Notes: a model not told the origin generated them from the letters alone. A stretch of DNA of 64,000 nt from Streptomyces sp. CB02058 (GCF_001905505.1 NZ_LIPG01000001.1:62001-126000); one strand, 5' to 3'; counted from the stretch's first letter, positions 8,606-17,600 are shown. A program made the numbers and translations.

Positions 8606-8884
8606 TCAGAGGCGCGGGAACCTGAACGCGCCCGCGCCACCGCCCATCTGCAGCCACAGATGGCCGGGCTGCTCGACCAGGCGCAGGGCGACTGCCGCGC
8701 AGCCGGGGCAGCGTCCGGTCAGGCCGGGTTCGGGACCGAAGACGTGCAGCTGCGCGAGGGAGCCGGTCAGCCCGCAGTCGGGGCAGCGCCGCCAGGCCGT
8801 GGTCGGGTCGACGGCGAAGATCTGCGACAGCGGGCCTGCCAGGGCGTTGCCGTCCCGGTGCGAGGTGAACGGGGTGTCCGGCAC
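8606..8884 (-). CDS. Zinc-ribbon protein (DUF6510-like)
   Basis: 92 aa with two CxxC knuckles, C34-P-D-C37 and C59-P-G-C62, that should bind one zinc. The GTG start at 8884 has an AAGGAGG ribosome site. It is the last gene of a minus-strand group with a molybdopterin sulfite-oxidase-like enzyme and a flavin reductase, an association I recall from other actinomycetes. It may be a small accessory or electron-transfer-linked subunit; the function is not known. Confidence 0.7.
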   Translation of the reverse strand: MPDTPFTSHRDGNALAGPLSQIFAVDPTTAWRRCPDCGLTGSLAQLHVFGPEPGLTGRCPGCAAVALRLVEQPGHLWLQMGGGAGAFRFPRL

Positions 8885-8930
8885 GGGTGCCTCCTTGACG
8901 GGTCGGGTCGGTAGCGACGGGTCGGGTCGG

Positions 8931-9635
8931 TCAGCCGAAGCGTTCTGTGCGGATGCGCCCGGGCGGGTGGCCCGCGTCGGTCAGCAGTCCGGCGGCGTTT
9001 TCCACGAAGCCGGTCGGCCCGCACACGAAGCACTCGGGCCCGGTGCCGTCGGCTGCGGTGGGCAGTGCCAGGTCGGAGGCGGTGACCCGGCCCGGGGGAC
9101 GGGACGAACCGGGCGGGGCCTGCCGGGTGTGGACGAGGTGCACGGTCGTGCCGAGACCGGTGCCGGTGAGTTCCTCGTGGTACCAGATCTGGCCGGGATC
9201 GCGAACCGAGTAGACCAGGTGCATGGGTGCCGTCGAGTGGTTCCGGTGGGCTCGGATCATCGCCATCAGCGGCACGATGCCGCAGCCGCCAGCCACCAGG
9301 AGCACCGGGCCGTCCGTGTCCGGCCGCCACACGAACCAGCCCCCCAAGGGGCCCCTGACCTCCACCTCGGCGCTCAGGGGGAGGTCGTCGGCGAGGTACG
9401 GGGAGACTTCGCCGCCCGGTACGGACTGCACGCCGAGCTCGATCCGGGATCCCTCGGCCGGGGCGGCCAGGGAGTAGCTGCGTACGGCGTGGTAGCCGTC
9501 GTCCGCGGTGAGGCGCACATCCACGTGCTGGCCGGCCAGGTGCCCGGGCCAGCGGGGCACGTCGAGGTACAGGGTGCGGCCGGTCGCGGACTGGTCCTCG
9601 CGCCCCACGAGCCGGGCGGGCAACCACGTGCTCAT
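8931..9635 (-). CDS. Ferredoxin-NADP reductase-type flavoprotein
   Basis: 234 aa, the two-domain FNR core without a ferredoxin domain. Flavin binding: R52-S-Y-S55 in a beta-barrel (1-105). NAD(P) binding: AGGCGI (about 115-120) and CGPTGF (205-210). It probably passes electrons between NAD(P)H and a partner. The ATG at 9635 lies 2 nt after the stop of the molybdoenzyme gene, so the two are coupled, suggesting that this is its redox partner. The reaction direction is unknown. Confidence 0.85.
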   Translation of the reverse strand: MSTWLPARLVGREDQSATGRTLYLDVPRWPGHLAGQHVDVRLTADDGYHAVRSYSLAAPAEGSRIELGVQSVPGGEVSPYLADDLPLSAEVEVRGPLGGWFVWRPDTDGPVLLVAGGCGIVPLMAMIRAHRNHSTAPMHLVYSVRDPGQIWYHEELTGTGLGTTVHLVHTRQAPPGSSRPPGRVTASDLALPTAADGTGPECFVCGPTGFVENAAGLLTDAGHPPGRIRTERFG

Positions 9636-9637
9636 GG

Positions 9638-10237
9638 TCAGTCGCTCCAGGTGCGCTGCTCGCGCCAGGGGTCGCCGTACTCGTGGTAGCCCACCGACTC
9701 CCAGAATCCCGGTTCGTTCCCGGGTGTCAGGGTGAGACCCTTCACCCACTTGGCGGACTTCCAGAAGTACAGGTGCGGCACCAGCAGCCGGACGGGACCA
9801 CCGTGTTCGGGCGACAGGTCGTAGCCGTCGAAGGTGTGGACGAGCCAGGCCTTGCCGTCCTGGAGGTCCTCCAGCGGCAGGTTGGTGGTGTAGCCGCCTT
9901 CGCTCCTGACGAGGGCGAAGTCCGCGGTCGTCTCGACGTCCGCGAGCAACGTGTCCATGGAGACCCCGCGCCAGGAGGTGTCGAACTTCGACCACCGCGT
10001 GACGCAGTGGATGTCGACCGTGAACTCCTCCTGGGGCAGGTCCTTCATCTGCTCCCAGTCCCAGATGTGCTTCCGCCCGGTCTCCGTGGTGACGGTGAAC
10101 TCCCACGTGTCCGTGGGCACGTGCGGAGTGGGACCGGCCGAGAGGACGGGGAACGACTCGGTCGGGTACTGACCGGGGGGCAGCCTGCCCTCGAACCGGT
10201 GCGTGCGGCCCTGGAAGCCCGGAGAGAAGTCGCCCAT
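9638..10237 (-). CDS. Sulfite oxidase-like molybdopterin oxidoreductase (YedY/SuoX family)
   Basis: 199 aa, one oxidoreductase molybdopterin-binding domain (PF00174). The expected Mo-ligand cysteine is C78 in DIHCVTRWSK. GYTTNLPLEDL and the HGGPVRLLVPHLYFWKSAKW block are typical of this short cytoplasmic clade, which lacks the dimerisation domain, heme domain and Tat signal. The natural substrate is unproven (sulfite, methionine sulfoxide or another oxide). It is translated just before the flavin reductase. Confidence 0.87.
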   Translation of the reverse strand: MGDFSPGFQGRTHRFEGRLPPGQYPTESFPVLSAGPTPHVPTDTWEFTVTTETGRKHIWDWEQMKDLPQEEFTVDIHCVTRWSKFDTSWRGVSMDTLLADVETTADFALVRSEGGYTTNLPLEDLQDGKAWLVHTFDGYDLSPEHGGPVRLLVPHLYFWKSAKWVKGLTLTPGNEPGFWESVGYHEYGDPWREQRTWSD

Positions 10238-10310
10238 GATCTGTCCCTCTCAGTTCGACGCCGCGTCGGAGCCGGACCGGCCGACGGACCGCGGGCGACT
10301 TACCGCCGTG

Positions 10311-11138
10311 TCACTTCTTCAGGAAGTCCAGCAGATCCTTGTTGAACTTCTCCTTGTCGCCCGGGACGAGCGCGATCCCGTGCGAGCCGCCCTCGTACAC
10401 CTTGAGGGTCGCGTTCGGGATGATCTTCGCGGACTTGCGGCCGGTGGCGTCGATCGGCACCACCTGGTCGTCGTCGCCGTGCACGACGAGCGTGGGGATG
10501 TCGAACTTCTTCAGGTCCTCGTGGAAGTCCGTCGACGCGAAGGCGTCCACGCAGTCCACGCCGCCCTCGATGGTCTGGGCCATGGCCATGTACCAGAAGG
10601 CGTCCTTGTTGCCCTGGGTCACCTTGTTGCCGTCCCGGTTCGCGCCGAAGAATCCGACGGCGGTGTCCTTCCAGAACTGCGAGCGCTCGGCCAGGATGCC
10701 CTTCTTGATGTCGTCGAAGACCGACTGGGGCACGCCTTCCGGGTTGTCCGGGCCCTGGAGCATCAGCGGCGGGACGGCCGAGAGCAGGACGGCGGACTTG
10801 ATGCGGTCGGTGCCGTGCCGGCCGATGTAGCGCGCCAGCTCGCCACCGCCCATCGAGTGGGCGACCAGCGTCACGTCGCGCAGGTCGAGCTGCGTGATCA
10901 GGTCGTGCAGGTCGTCGGCGAAGGTGTCGAAGTCGTAGCCGTCGTACACCGGGGTGGAGCGGCCGTGGCCCCGGCGGTCGTGCGCGATGCCGCGGTATCC
11001 GGCGTCCGCGACCGCCTTCAGCTGGTCCTGCCAGGCATCGCCGTTGAGCGGCCAGCCGTGGATGAAGACCACGGGGCGGCCGTTCCCCCAGTCCTTGTAG
11101 AAGATGTCGACACCGTCACGCGTCGTGCAGACCGGCAT
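10311..11138 (-). CDS. Alpha/beta hydrolase, non-heme chloroperoxidase-like
   Basis: 275 aa. Catalytic triad: S95 in VAHSMGG, D223 in HGDDDQVVP, H252 in GGSHGI; the oxyanion segment is FIHGWPLNG (26-33). The sequence is close to cofactor-free bacterial chloroperoxidases/arylesterases that make peracids from acetate and peroxide. Physiologically it may be an esterase or perhydrolase. It has a strong AGGAGG ribosome site 6 nt before the ATG at 11138. It is probably monocistronic. Confidence 0.87.
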   Translation of the reverse strand: MPVCTTRDGVDIFYKDWGNGRPVVFIHGWPLNGDAWQDQLKAVADAGYRGIAHDRRGHGRSTPVYDGYDFDTFADDLHDLITQLDLRDVTLVAHSMGGGELARYIGRHGTDRIKSAVLLSAVPPLMLQGPDNPEGVPQSVFDDIKKGILAERSQFWKDTAVGFFGANRDGNKVTQGNKDAFWYMAMAQTIEGGVDCVDAFASTDFHEDLKKFDIPTLVVHGDDDQVVPIDATGRKSAKIIPNATLKVYEGGSHGIALVPGDKEKFNKDLLDFLKK

Positions 11139-11233
11139 GGCCTACCTCCTGGGTCGGGATGACTTTTGCCACCTGTCCCATCTTCCACGCGCTTACACGG
11201 CCCGCATCTCGGCGAGGAACGCCCTGGTGGGAG

Positions 11234-11401
11234 CTACAGGGCGGTGCCCACCACGAGCACGACGAGGAGCACCGCACCGAGCGTGGCGCAGTGCTCGTCA
11301 CCGAGCTTCAGCCCGGTGTAGAGGAGGGTGGCGCTCAGCACCCCCATGAAGCCGAGCCGGTATTCGAGGTACTGCTCCGCGAACAGCGTGAATAAGGGCA
11401 T
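11234..11401 (-). CDS. Small hydrophobic protein divergent to devE, 55 aa
   Basis: Starts MPLFTLFAEQYLEYRLGFMG with a GAGGAGG ribosome site 7 nt before the ATG. Two hydrophobic stretches (about 19-31 and 41-54) flank a polar hinge with one cysteine (GDEHC), so it should be a hairpin or peripheral membrane peptide. It is clearly homologous to the 54-aa product at 12494-12658: both read MPL.TL..EQ, then GxMG.L, LL..GLK.G, C, GA.L. Each copy is divergent to a dev-type regulator. Function unknown; regulation by the neighbouring regulator is likely but not shown. Confidence 0.72.
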   Translation of the reverse strand: MPLFTLFAEQYLEYRLGFMGVLSATLLYTGLKLGDEHCATLGAVLLVVLVVGTAL

Positions 11402-11546
11402 GGCTGGGCCTCCTCGGGGGACGGGTGCTGAGAAGATGGTTCGCGCGAAGCGATGTTGGTCGAACTTGGTCGCCAACTTCTCTTGAGTTGTCCCCGGTTG
11501 GAAAGATTCACTAACCAACGGGCCCGTAACTTCCATGAGATGGTGA

Positions 11547-11559
11547 GTAGTTGTAGCGT
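11547..11559 (+). promoter_or_regulatory. devE promoter: GTAGTTGTA element overlapping -10 TAGCGT
   Basis: GTAGTTGTA (11547-11555) overlaps the -10 box TAGCGT (11554-11559), which ends 6 nt before the GTG at 11566. The same element occurs at exactly the same distance (19 nt) from the devA start, suggesting a shared operator. Confidence 0.55.
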
Positions 11560-11565
11560 TCTGTC

Positions 11566-12438
11566 GTGACCCAAGAACGCACGGCAACGAGCGGTGGCGG
11601 AAAGCCTTCTCCGGAGGAGGTGGCGCAGGTCCTGCGCGGGCGCATCCGTACGGGAGTGCTGAGGCCCGGGGAGCCCATGCCGACCCAGGCGGCCCTCGCC
11701 GAGGAGTTCCAGGTCGAGCGGGCCGCGATCCGGCAGGCGCTCAGGCATCTCCAGGAGGACGGGCTGCTCACCGCGGTCACCCGGGGTGCTCCCGCGCGGG
11801 TCGCGGCGGGTCCGGGGGCGGCTTCGGGGCCGCTCCAGACCTCGGCGGCGCTGGGGCCGCGCGTCCTGGAGGCGTTCGCAGCGCCGGACGTCCGCATCGA
11901 CGCGCTCTGTCTGACGGCGGAGTCCCTTGCCCTGGCCATCGCGGAACCGGTGCAGCAGATACGGTCCGGGCGGCTCCGTCCGGGGTCGGTGCGGGTGCGC
12001 ATCCTGCTGCCCGGGCGGCATCTGGATCTGGCCTTCCCCCGGTCCGTCGACGGGGAGGGCGAGCCGGACCTGGTGCACGCGCGCTGGCTCAGGCTCCGCG
12101 ATGGGCAGAGCGGGTCGCTGCGGCACTACCTCAGCGTGCTGCGCAGCACCCATGGCCTCGACGTGGAGGTGTCGCTGCGGGAGATCCCGTTCACTCCGCC
12201 CATGAAGCTCTATCTGCTCAACGGGGACGAGGCGCTGTTCGCGTACTACACCGTGACGCAGCGGAGCGAGAGCATCGGCGACAGCCAGGTGGAGATGTTC
12301 GACGCGCTGGGCAGCCACTCGAAGCTCTTCGCGTTCGCGCGTTCCGGAGGCGGGGTGCGTGACGAGGCGTTCGTGGAGCAGTCGCAGCAGTGGTTCGACA
12401 GCCTGTGGTCCACCATCGCGACGGATCTGGCCGACTGA
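11566..12438 (+). CDS. devE: GntR-type developmental regulator DevE (devA paralog)
   Basis: 290 aa. N-terminal winged helix (about 18-80: EEVAQVLRGRIRTGVLRPGE, then PTQAALAEEFQVERAAIRQALRHLQEDG, with the VTRGAPARV wing). The C-terminal domain (about 100-290) is neither FadR nor UTRA; it shares with DevA the blocks TAESLA, ILLPG, PMKLYLLN and a terminal WFDSLWSTIAT. Position and sequence match the devA paralog devE of S. coelicolor, where loss affects development. It is leaderless and divergent to the 55-aa membrane protein. The effector is unknown. Confidence 0.85.
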   Translation: MTQERTATSGGGKPSPEEVAQVLRGRIRTGVLRPGEPMPTQAALAEEFQVERAAIRQALRHLQEDGLLTAVTRGAPARVAAGPGAASGPLQTSAALGPRVLEAFAAPDVRIDALCLTAESLALAIAEPVQQIRSGRLRPGSVRVRILLPGRHLDLAFPRSVDGEGEPDLVHARWLRLRDGQSGSLRHYLSVLRSTHGLDVEVSLREIPFTPPMKLYLLNGDEALFAYYTVTQRSESIGDSQVEMFDALGSHSKLFAFARSGGGVRDEAFVEQSQQWFDSLWSTIATDLAD

Positions 12439-12493
12439 GGCGATCCTGCCGCCCGTCACCGTTTCGCCGACCTGGATCGCCGGCGAAACGATG

Positions 12494-12658
12494 TCAGTCG
12501 GTCGGCGTGAAGAGCAGGGCCAGGATGAGGGCGCCGGCGCAGGCGCAGTTGGAGTTGCCCACCTTGAGGCCGAGGCCCAGCAGGGCGACGCCGAGGCTGC
12601 CCATGACGCCGTACTTCCACTGAATGATCTGCTCGAGGCCCAGGGTGATCAGAGGCAT
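12494..12658 (-). CDS. Small hydrophobic protein divergent to devA, 54 aa
   Basis: Starts MPLITLGLEQIIQWKYGVMG, with a second hydrophobic stretch LGVALLGLGLKVG, then NSNCACAGALILALLF and a polar end. A GGAAGGAG ribosome site precedes the ATG at 12658. It is a paralog of 11234-11401; a conserved cysteine sits at the same place, with an extra cysteine forming CAC here. It is convergent to devE and divergent to devA. No function is known, but conservation of sequence, spacing and orientation in both copies supports a real gene. Confidence 0.72.
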   Translation of the reverse strand: MPLITLGLEQIIQWKYGVMGSLGVALLGLGLKVGNSNCACAGALILALLFTPTD

Positions 12659-12808
12659 GGCGGTCACTCCTTCCCAGATGGAGGGATCGGCGCGGTGCGC
12701 CGCTGGGTGAGGGGAGACCGGTGGAGTGTGCGCGACGCTGCGCAGAGACCGGACAACAAGTGCCCTTACAAGTCCCCCGTTTGACTTGTCGTACTTATAC
12801 CCTCGGGT

Positions 12809-12847
12809 AACTACCTCGCAAACTTGTCTGGTTGTTTGGTAGTTGTA
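12809..12847. promoter_or_regulatory. Inverted repeat and GTAGTTGTA copy in the devA upstream region
   Basis: AACTACC (12809-12815) and GGTAGTT (12838-12844) form a perfect 7-bp inverted repeat spaced by 22 nt; the right arm runs into another GTAGTTGTA (12839-12847). The left arm lies just upstream of TATAAG, a possible minus-strand -10 for the 54-aa gene. It is a candidate operator for DevA/DevE. Confidence 0.45.
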
Positions 12848-12892
12848 GGTTCGGTGAAGAGCGTCAGTGCGTCATCTCACCTTGTTCGCCGC

Positions 12893-12905
12893 GTAGTTGT
12901 ATGGT
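12893..12905 (+). promoter_or_regulatory. devA promoter: GTAGTTGTA element overlapping -10 TATGGT
   Basis: GTAGTTGTA (12893-12901) overlaps TATGGT (12900-12905), which ends 6 nt before the GTG at 12912. The layout is the same as at devE. A repressor bound here would block the promoter, which fits the reported autoregulation of devA. Confidence 0.58.
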
Positions 12906-12911
12906 TGCAGC

Positions 12912-13841
12912 GTGACAAGTCATGGTTCTGCCCCGCGTGATGCCACGTTCCAGTACCGATGGGTCGCCGATGAGCTGCGCAAGGAGATCAACAGCGAGGC
13001 CCGGCGCCCCGGTGAACGCCTCCCGACGCAGGAGGAGCTCGCCGCGCGCTTCAACGTCTCGCGGGCGACGGTGAATCAGGCGCTGTCCCTCCTGCGCAAG
13101 GAGGAGCTGATCGTCACCAGGCAGGGCAGCGGGTCCTTCGTGGCGTCCGAGGCGGGGGACTCCCCTCGCGTTCCGGCTCCCACCGCGCGCCCGGAGGGCG
13201 ATGTGTGGGCCGTGGTCTCCGAGCGCGTACCGCCCGTGCTCCTGCGGCCCTATCTCGTGGAGGCGTTCGAGGCCAACGTGGTCAGGCTCGACGTCTTCTC
13301 GATGACGACGGAGTCGCTCGCCGCGAGGGTCGTCGACCAGAAGGATCGCATCGTCGCCAAGGAGATCAGCCCGCCCCGGAGCATCACCGCGCGGCTGCTG
13401 CTCCCCAACACCGAGTCGGCGGCGCTGGCGATCCCCCGGCAGGTGTCGGGTGAGGACGACCCCCGGGTGCGGGCGCGGCTCGGCGGAATCCTGCACAGCC
13501 ACGTGACCATGCTGCGGAACGCCCTGTACGAACTCCGCCGGCTCAAGATCGTGGAGGAGGTCGACGTGCAGGTCCGGCTGGTCCCCTTCGCGCCCCAGAT
13601 GAAGCTGTACATCCTGAACAACAGGGTGGTGCTCCAGGGCTTCTACATCCCGGAGGAGGGCACCGCGACCCTGCCGGACGGGGAGGACGTCGCGACGTAC
13701 GACGCCTACGGCACCGGGGCCACTCTGTATCCCTTCCGGGCCTCGGCCGACTCCACCCCCGAGCAGGCGGGAGTGGTCCGGGCGGCGCGGCAGTTCTTCG
13801 ACGCCACCTGGGACAACCTCGCGACGAAGGCGACGTTCTGA
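12912..13841 (+). CDS. devA: GntR-type developmental regulator DevA
   Basis: 309 aa. Winged helix at about 10-80 (YRWVADELRKEINSEARRPG, PTQEELAARFNVSRATVNQALSLLRKEELI, wing TRQGSGSFV). A C-terminal domain of about 200 residues matches DevE in TTESLAARV, LLLPN, PFAPQMKLYILNN and FFDATWDNLAT. S. coelicolor devA is required for normal aerial growth and septation and represses itself. The GTG at 12912 is fixed by the TATGGT box and the homologous devE start; a TTG at 12897 lies inside the -10 element. devB follows 52 bp downstream in the same direction, as an operon. Confidence 0.88.
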   Translation: MTSHGSAPRDATFQYRWVADELRKEINSEARRPGERLPTQEELAARFNVSRATVNQALSLLRKEELIVTRQGSGSFVASEAGDSPRVPAPTARPEGDVWAVVSERVPPVLLRPYLVEAFEANVVRLDVFSMTTESLAARVVDQKDRIVAKEISPPRSITARLLLPNTESAALAIPRQVSGEDDPRVRARLGGILHSHVTMLRNALYELRRLKIVEEVDVQVRLVPFAPQMKLYILNNRVVLQGFYIPEEGTATLPDGEDVATYDAYGTGATLYPFRASADSTPEQAGVVRAARQFFDATWDNLATKATF

Positions 13842-13893
13842 CCGTGCCCCGCACGACCATCCCTGTGACGGCCCTCCCGAAGGAACCGCTGAC

Positions 13894-14670
13894 GTGAGTG
13901 TCCGGCGCGATGCCGCCCCCTCCGCTGCCCGGATGTCCGGCCCGTCCTCGGTCCTCGCGGCCGCGGAATGCGTCCTCCTCGACTTCGACGGCCCGCTGTG
14001 CCGGCTCTTCGCCGGCCGCCCGGCCGAGGGCGTGGCGGCGCGGCTGGCCCGCGAACTGCGCGCCTTCGGCTGCGACCCCGGGGTGGCAGCCGACGGGACC
14101 GACGACCCCCTGGCCCTGCTCCAGGCGGTCGCCAAGCATTACGGGGACGATCCGGTGACGGTCCACGCCGAGCGCTGCCTCACCGCCGAGGAGGTCGAGG
14201 CGGCGGCCAGCGCGACACCGACGGAGCACGCGCTGGACCTGATCGGTGCGCTCGACGCCGGTGGCTGGCGGCAGGCGGTCACGACCAACAACTCCCCGGC
14301 CGCCGTCGTCCGCTTCCTCGGCCGTCACGAGCCCTCCGTACTCGCGCACGAGCACATCCACGGGCGTACGTCCGATCCGGCGCTGCTCAAGCCGGACCCC
14401 CACTGCCTGGTCCGGGCCCTGGAGTCGACCGGTTCGACCGCGGCTGCGGCCGTGATGATCGGGGATTCGCCCGCGGACTGCCTGGCCGCGAAGGCGGTCG
14501 GTGTACCGTTCATTGGCTATGCGGTGAACGAGGACAAGCGCCGTGCCCTGGTGGACGTCGGGGCCGGGTGGACGGTGCCGTCGCTGCGGGGTCTTGTGGA
14601 AACGGCACGCGGGCGCGTGCAGTTGAGGGAGCCGGGAGCGGGAACGCTGCCGGTCGGTGCCCGAGGGTAG
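13894..14670 (+). CDS. devB: HAD-family phosphatase DevB
   Basis: 258 aa. HAD motifs: I, D30-F-D32-G in CVLLDFDGPL; II, TTNNS; III, the lysine of LLKPDPHC; IV, GDSPADC at about 190-196. A helical cap between motifs I and II makes it a phosphoglycolate-phosphatase-like C1-cap enzyme. The substrate is unknown. In S. coelicolor devB is co-transcribed with devA and its loss delays development. The start is GTG at 13894; an ATG at 13933 would still keep motif I. A kinase-fold gene follows. Confidence 0.85.
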   Translation: MSVRRDAAPSAARMSGPSSVLAAAECVLLDFDGPLCRLFAGRPAEGVAARLARELRAFGCDPGVAADGTDDPLALLQAVAKHYGDDPVTVHAERCLTAEEVEAAASATPTEHALDLIGALDAGGWRQAVTTNNSPAAVVRFLGRHEPSVLAHEHIHGRTSDPALLKPDPHCLVRALESTGSTAAAAVMIGDSPADCLAAKAVGVPFIGYAVNEDKRRALVDVGAGWTVPSLRGLVETARGRVQLREPGAGTLPVGARG

Positions 14671-14741
14671 CGGCAGGGTCTGCCCCTGCGGGTCACCGGC
14701 CGGTGACCGCTCACGGCCTTTCACGGTCGAGGGAGCAGGCG

Positions 14742-15839
14742 GTGACAGTCGACACCACGACGGACGTGCGCGAGTACCTCGGCGTCCGTCCCGGCCAGTC
14801 GTACGGTGGGACATTGATCGAGGGCCCGTTCAGAGGCCACTACCGCGAGACGTACGTGTTCCCGCTGCCGGACGGATCCCTGCGCTGCAAGGTCCACGAG
14901 CCGCGCTCGGAGCTCTTCCGTTTCGACCGCAGGTGCTTCCTCTCCGAGGACCGGCTGCTGCTGGACCTGCGCGGCAGGGTCAGCCGGATCCCCGAGATCG
15001 TCGTGCTCGACGAGCACGTCCTGCTGCAGGGGTTCATCGAGGGGCGGACGCTCGGCCGGGGCCCGGCCGGAGCGCTCTCCGCGCACCATGCCGGGCAGCT
15101 GGGGCAGCTCTTCGGTGAGCTGGTGGCCCTCGACGCGGGTTCGGTCGGCGGGCAGCGCGTCTGCGCACCCGCGGACCATCCGGCCGACGGGGACACGGGG
15201 GCGTTCCTGGACGGCCTGGCCACCTTCACGCGGGATCAGGTCCACCGGCGCCACATCGACCGGTTCGGCTCGCTGTTCCATGAACTCGGGGTGCCGGAAG
15301 GGGCCCTGGACGGCATCCGGCGCAGGGCCCGGCTGCTCACGGACCGTCCGTTCACGCTGATCCACGGGGACCTGCACCGGCTGAACCTCATCGTGGACGC
15401 GGCGGACGACCTCTGGACCATCGACTGGGAGCTGTCCATGGTCGGGGACCCGCTGTACGACCTCGCCACGCATCTGCACCTGATGCGGTACTCCCCCCGG
15501 GAGGCCGGGCGGATCGCCGGGCTCTGGGCCGACGCGGTGGGGGCGGTGCGGCCCGAGTGCGCGAAGGGGTGGCGTGAGGATCTGGCGACTCTGCTGGCGT
15601 ACAAGCGTGTCCAGTCCGTGTACACCGATGTGATCCGTGGCGCCATCGCGCTGGAGCAGCCGGGAGCCGGGCCCGCCCTGGCCCGGCTCCCGGTGACCGC
15701 GCACCGTGTCCGCGAGGTGCTGTCGAGGGCTCGGGTTCCGCTCGGTCTCGACTCGGTCCCCTCGCTCCGCCGGGTGATGGCCGCCTACGCCCGCCGGCTC
15801 CACGGGCAGTCCGCGGGTGTCACCGCGTCCGCATCCTGA
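14742..15839 (+). CDS. Aminoglycoside phosphotransferase-fold kinase in the dev operon
   Basis: 365 aa. Kinase motifs: Brenner-type catalytic H208-G-D210-L-H-x-x-N (LIHGDLHRLN) and the metal-binding IDWELSMVGDP (about 228-238). The N-terminal lobe has a KVH lysine and a hinge-like LLQGFIEG. This resembles APH/choline-kinase relatives that phosphorylate small hydroxylated molecules. It lies 71 bp after devB with its own GGGAG ribosome site, so phosphatase and kinase are probably co-expressed. Substrate unknown. Its 3' end overlaps the convergent permease gene by 20 bp. Confidence 0.8.
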   Translation: MTVDTTTDVREYLGVRPGQSYGGTLIEGPFRGHYRETYVFPLPDGSLRCKVHEPRSELFRFDRRCFLSEDRLLLDLRGRVSRIPEIVVLDEHVLLQGFIEGRTLGRGPAGALSAHHAGQLGQLFGELVALDAGSVGGQRVCAPADHPADGDTGAFLDGLATFTRDQVHRRHIDRFGSLFHELGVPEGALDGIRRRARLLTDRPFTLIHGDLHRLNLIVDAADDLWTIDWELSMVGDPLYDLATHLHLMRYSPREAGRIAGLWADAVGAVRPECAKGWREDLATLLAYKRVQSVYTDVIRGAIALEQPGAGPALARLPVTAHRVREVLSRARVPLGLDSVPSLRRVMAAYARRLHGQSAGVTASAS

Positions 15840-16585
15840 ACAGCGCGCCCGACAGGACCACCGCGACCAGCAGGGTCCCGGCCGCCCAGGCGAGCGCGAT
15901 CCAGGGGGCGTTGCCCACCGGCTGGTCCAGCAGGAGGCCGCGCAGTGACTCGATGGCGGGGGTGACCGGCTGGTGGTCGGCGAAGCCGTGGAGCCAGCCG
16001 GGCATGCTGTCGACCGGGACGAACGCGCTGCTCGGGTAGGGCAGGAACGACATGAAGAAGGTGAACCCTCCGGCCGCCTCCGGGGTACGGGCGAGCAGGC
16101 CGATGGCGGCCGAGAGCCAGGACAGGGCCACGATGTACGCGAGCAGCACGGCGCCGACGGCGAGCCAGCCGGCCGGGGTGGCGGCGGGCCGGAAGCCGAT
16201 GAGCAGGGCGACGGCGAAGACCAGTGTGGTGGAGACGAGATTGCGCACGGTGCTGGCCACGACATGGCCTGCCAGCACCGGCGTTCCGCCGATGTCCAGG
16301 GAGCGGAAGCGGTCGATGATGCCGCCCTTCATGTCCTCGCTCACCGCGACCGCGGTGGTGGCCGAGCCGAATCCGGCGCAGAGCAGCAGGACGCCCGGGA
16401 CGACGTACATGACGTACGAGTCGTGGGCGGCCCCCGTGTCGATCGCGCCGCCGAAGAAGTAGACGAAGATCAGCATCAGCATGATCGGCAGCATCATCGA
16501 GGTGATGACGGCGTCGATGTTGCGGCGGCTGATGAGCAGGCCGCGGCCGGTGAGGACCGTGGCACGGGTGAGTGCTCCGGGTGCG

Positions 16586-16593
<8 letters not shown>
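15820..16593 (-). CDS. ABC-2 type drug exporter permease (DrrB-like)
   Basis: 257 aa, six predicted membrane helices, ABC-2 family. The first helix includes MMLPIMLMLIFVYFFGGAI, and the conserved loop SEDMKGGIIDRFRSL(D) is typical of DrrB/NodJ permeases. Its ATG lies inside the 3' end of the ATPase gene (8-bp overlap), so the two subunits are coupled. Together they should form a homodimeric-type efflux pump for a hydrophobic drug or metabolite. Confidence 0.88.
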
Positions 16594-17545
<952 letters not shown>

Positions 17546-17559
17546 GGTGATCCCCCTTT

Positions 17560-17574
17560 GCGTATGACATACGC
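17560..17574. promoter_or_regulatory. TetR operator 1
   Basis: Perfect 15-bp palindrome GCGTATGACATACGC between the divergent ATPase and TetR genes, 15 bp upstream of the ATPase start. It shares the GCGTA-N5-TACGC frame with the second palindrome 21 bp away (two helical turns). Confidence 0.65.
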
Positions 17575-17580
17575 GTTACT

Positions 17581-17595
17581 GCGTAAGCATTACGC
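17581..17595. promoter_or_regulatory. TetR operator 2
   Basis: Palindrome GCGTAAGCATTACGC, 6-bp arms with a 3-bp centre, directly upstream of the TAGGAT -10 box of the TetR gene. A repressor here would control both directions. Confidence 0.62.
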
Positions 17596-17600
17596 ATAAC

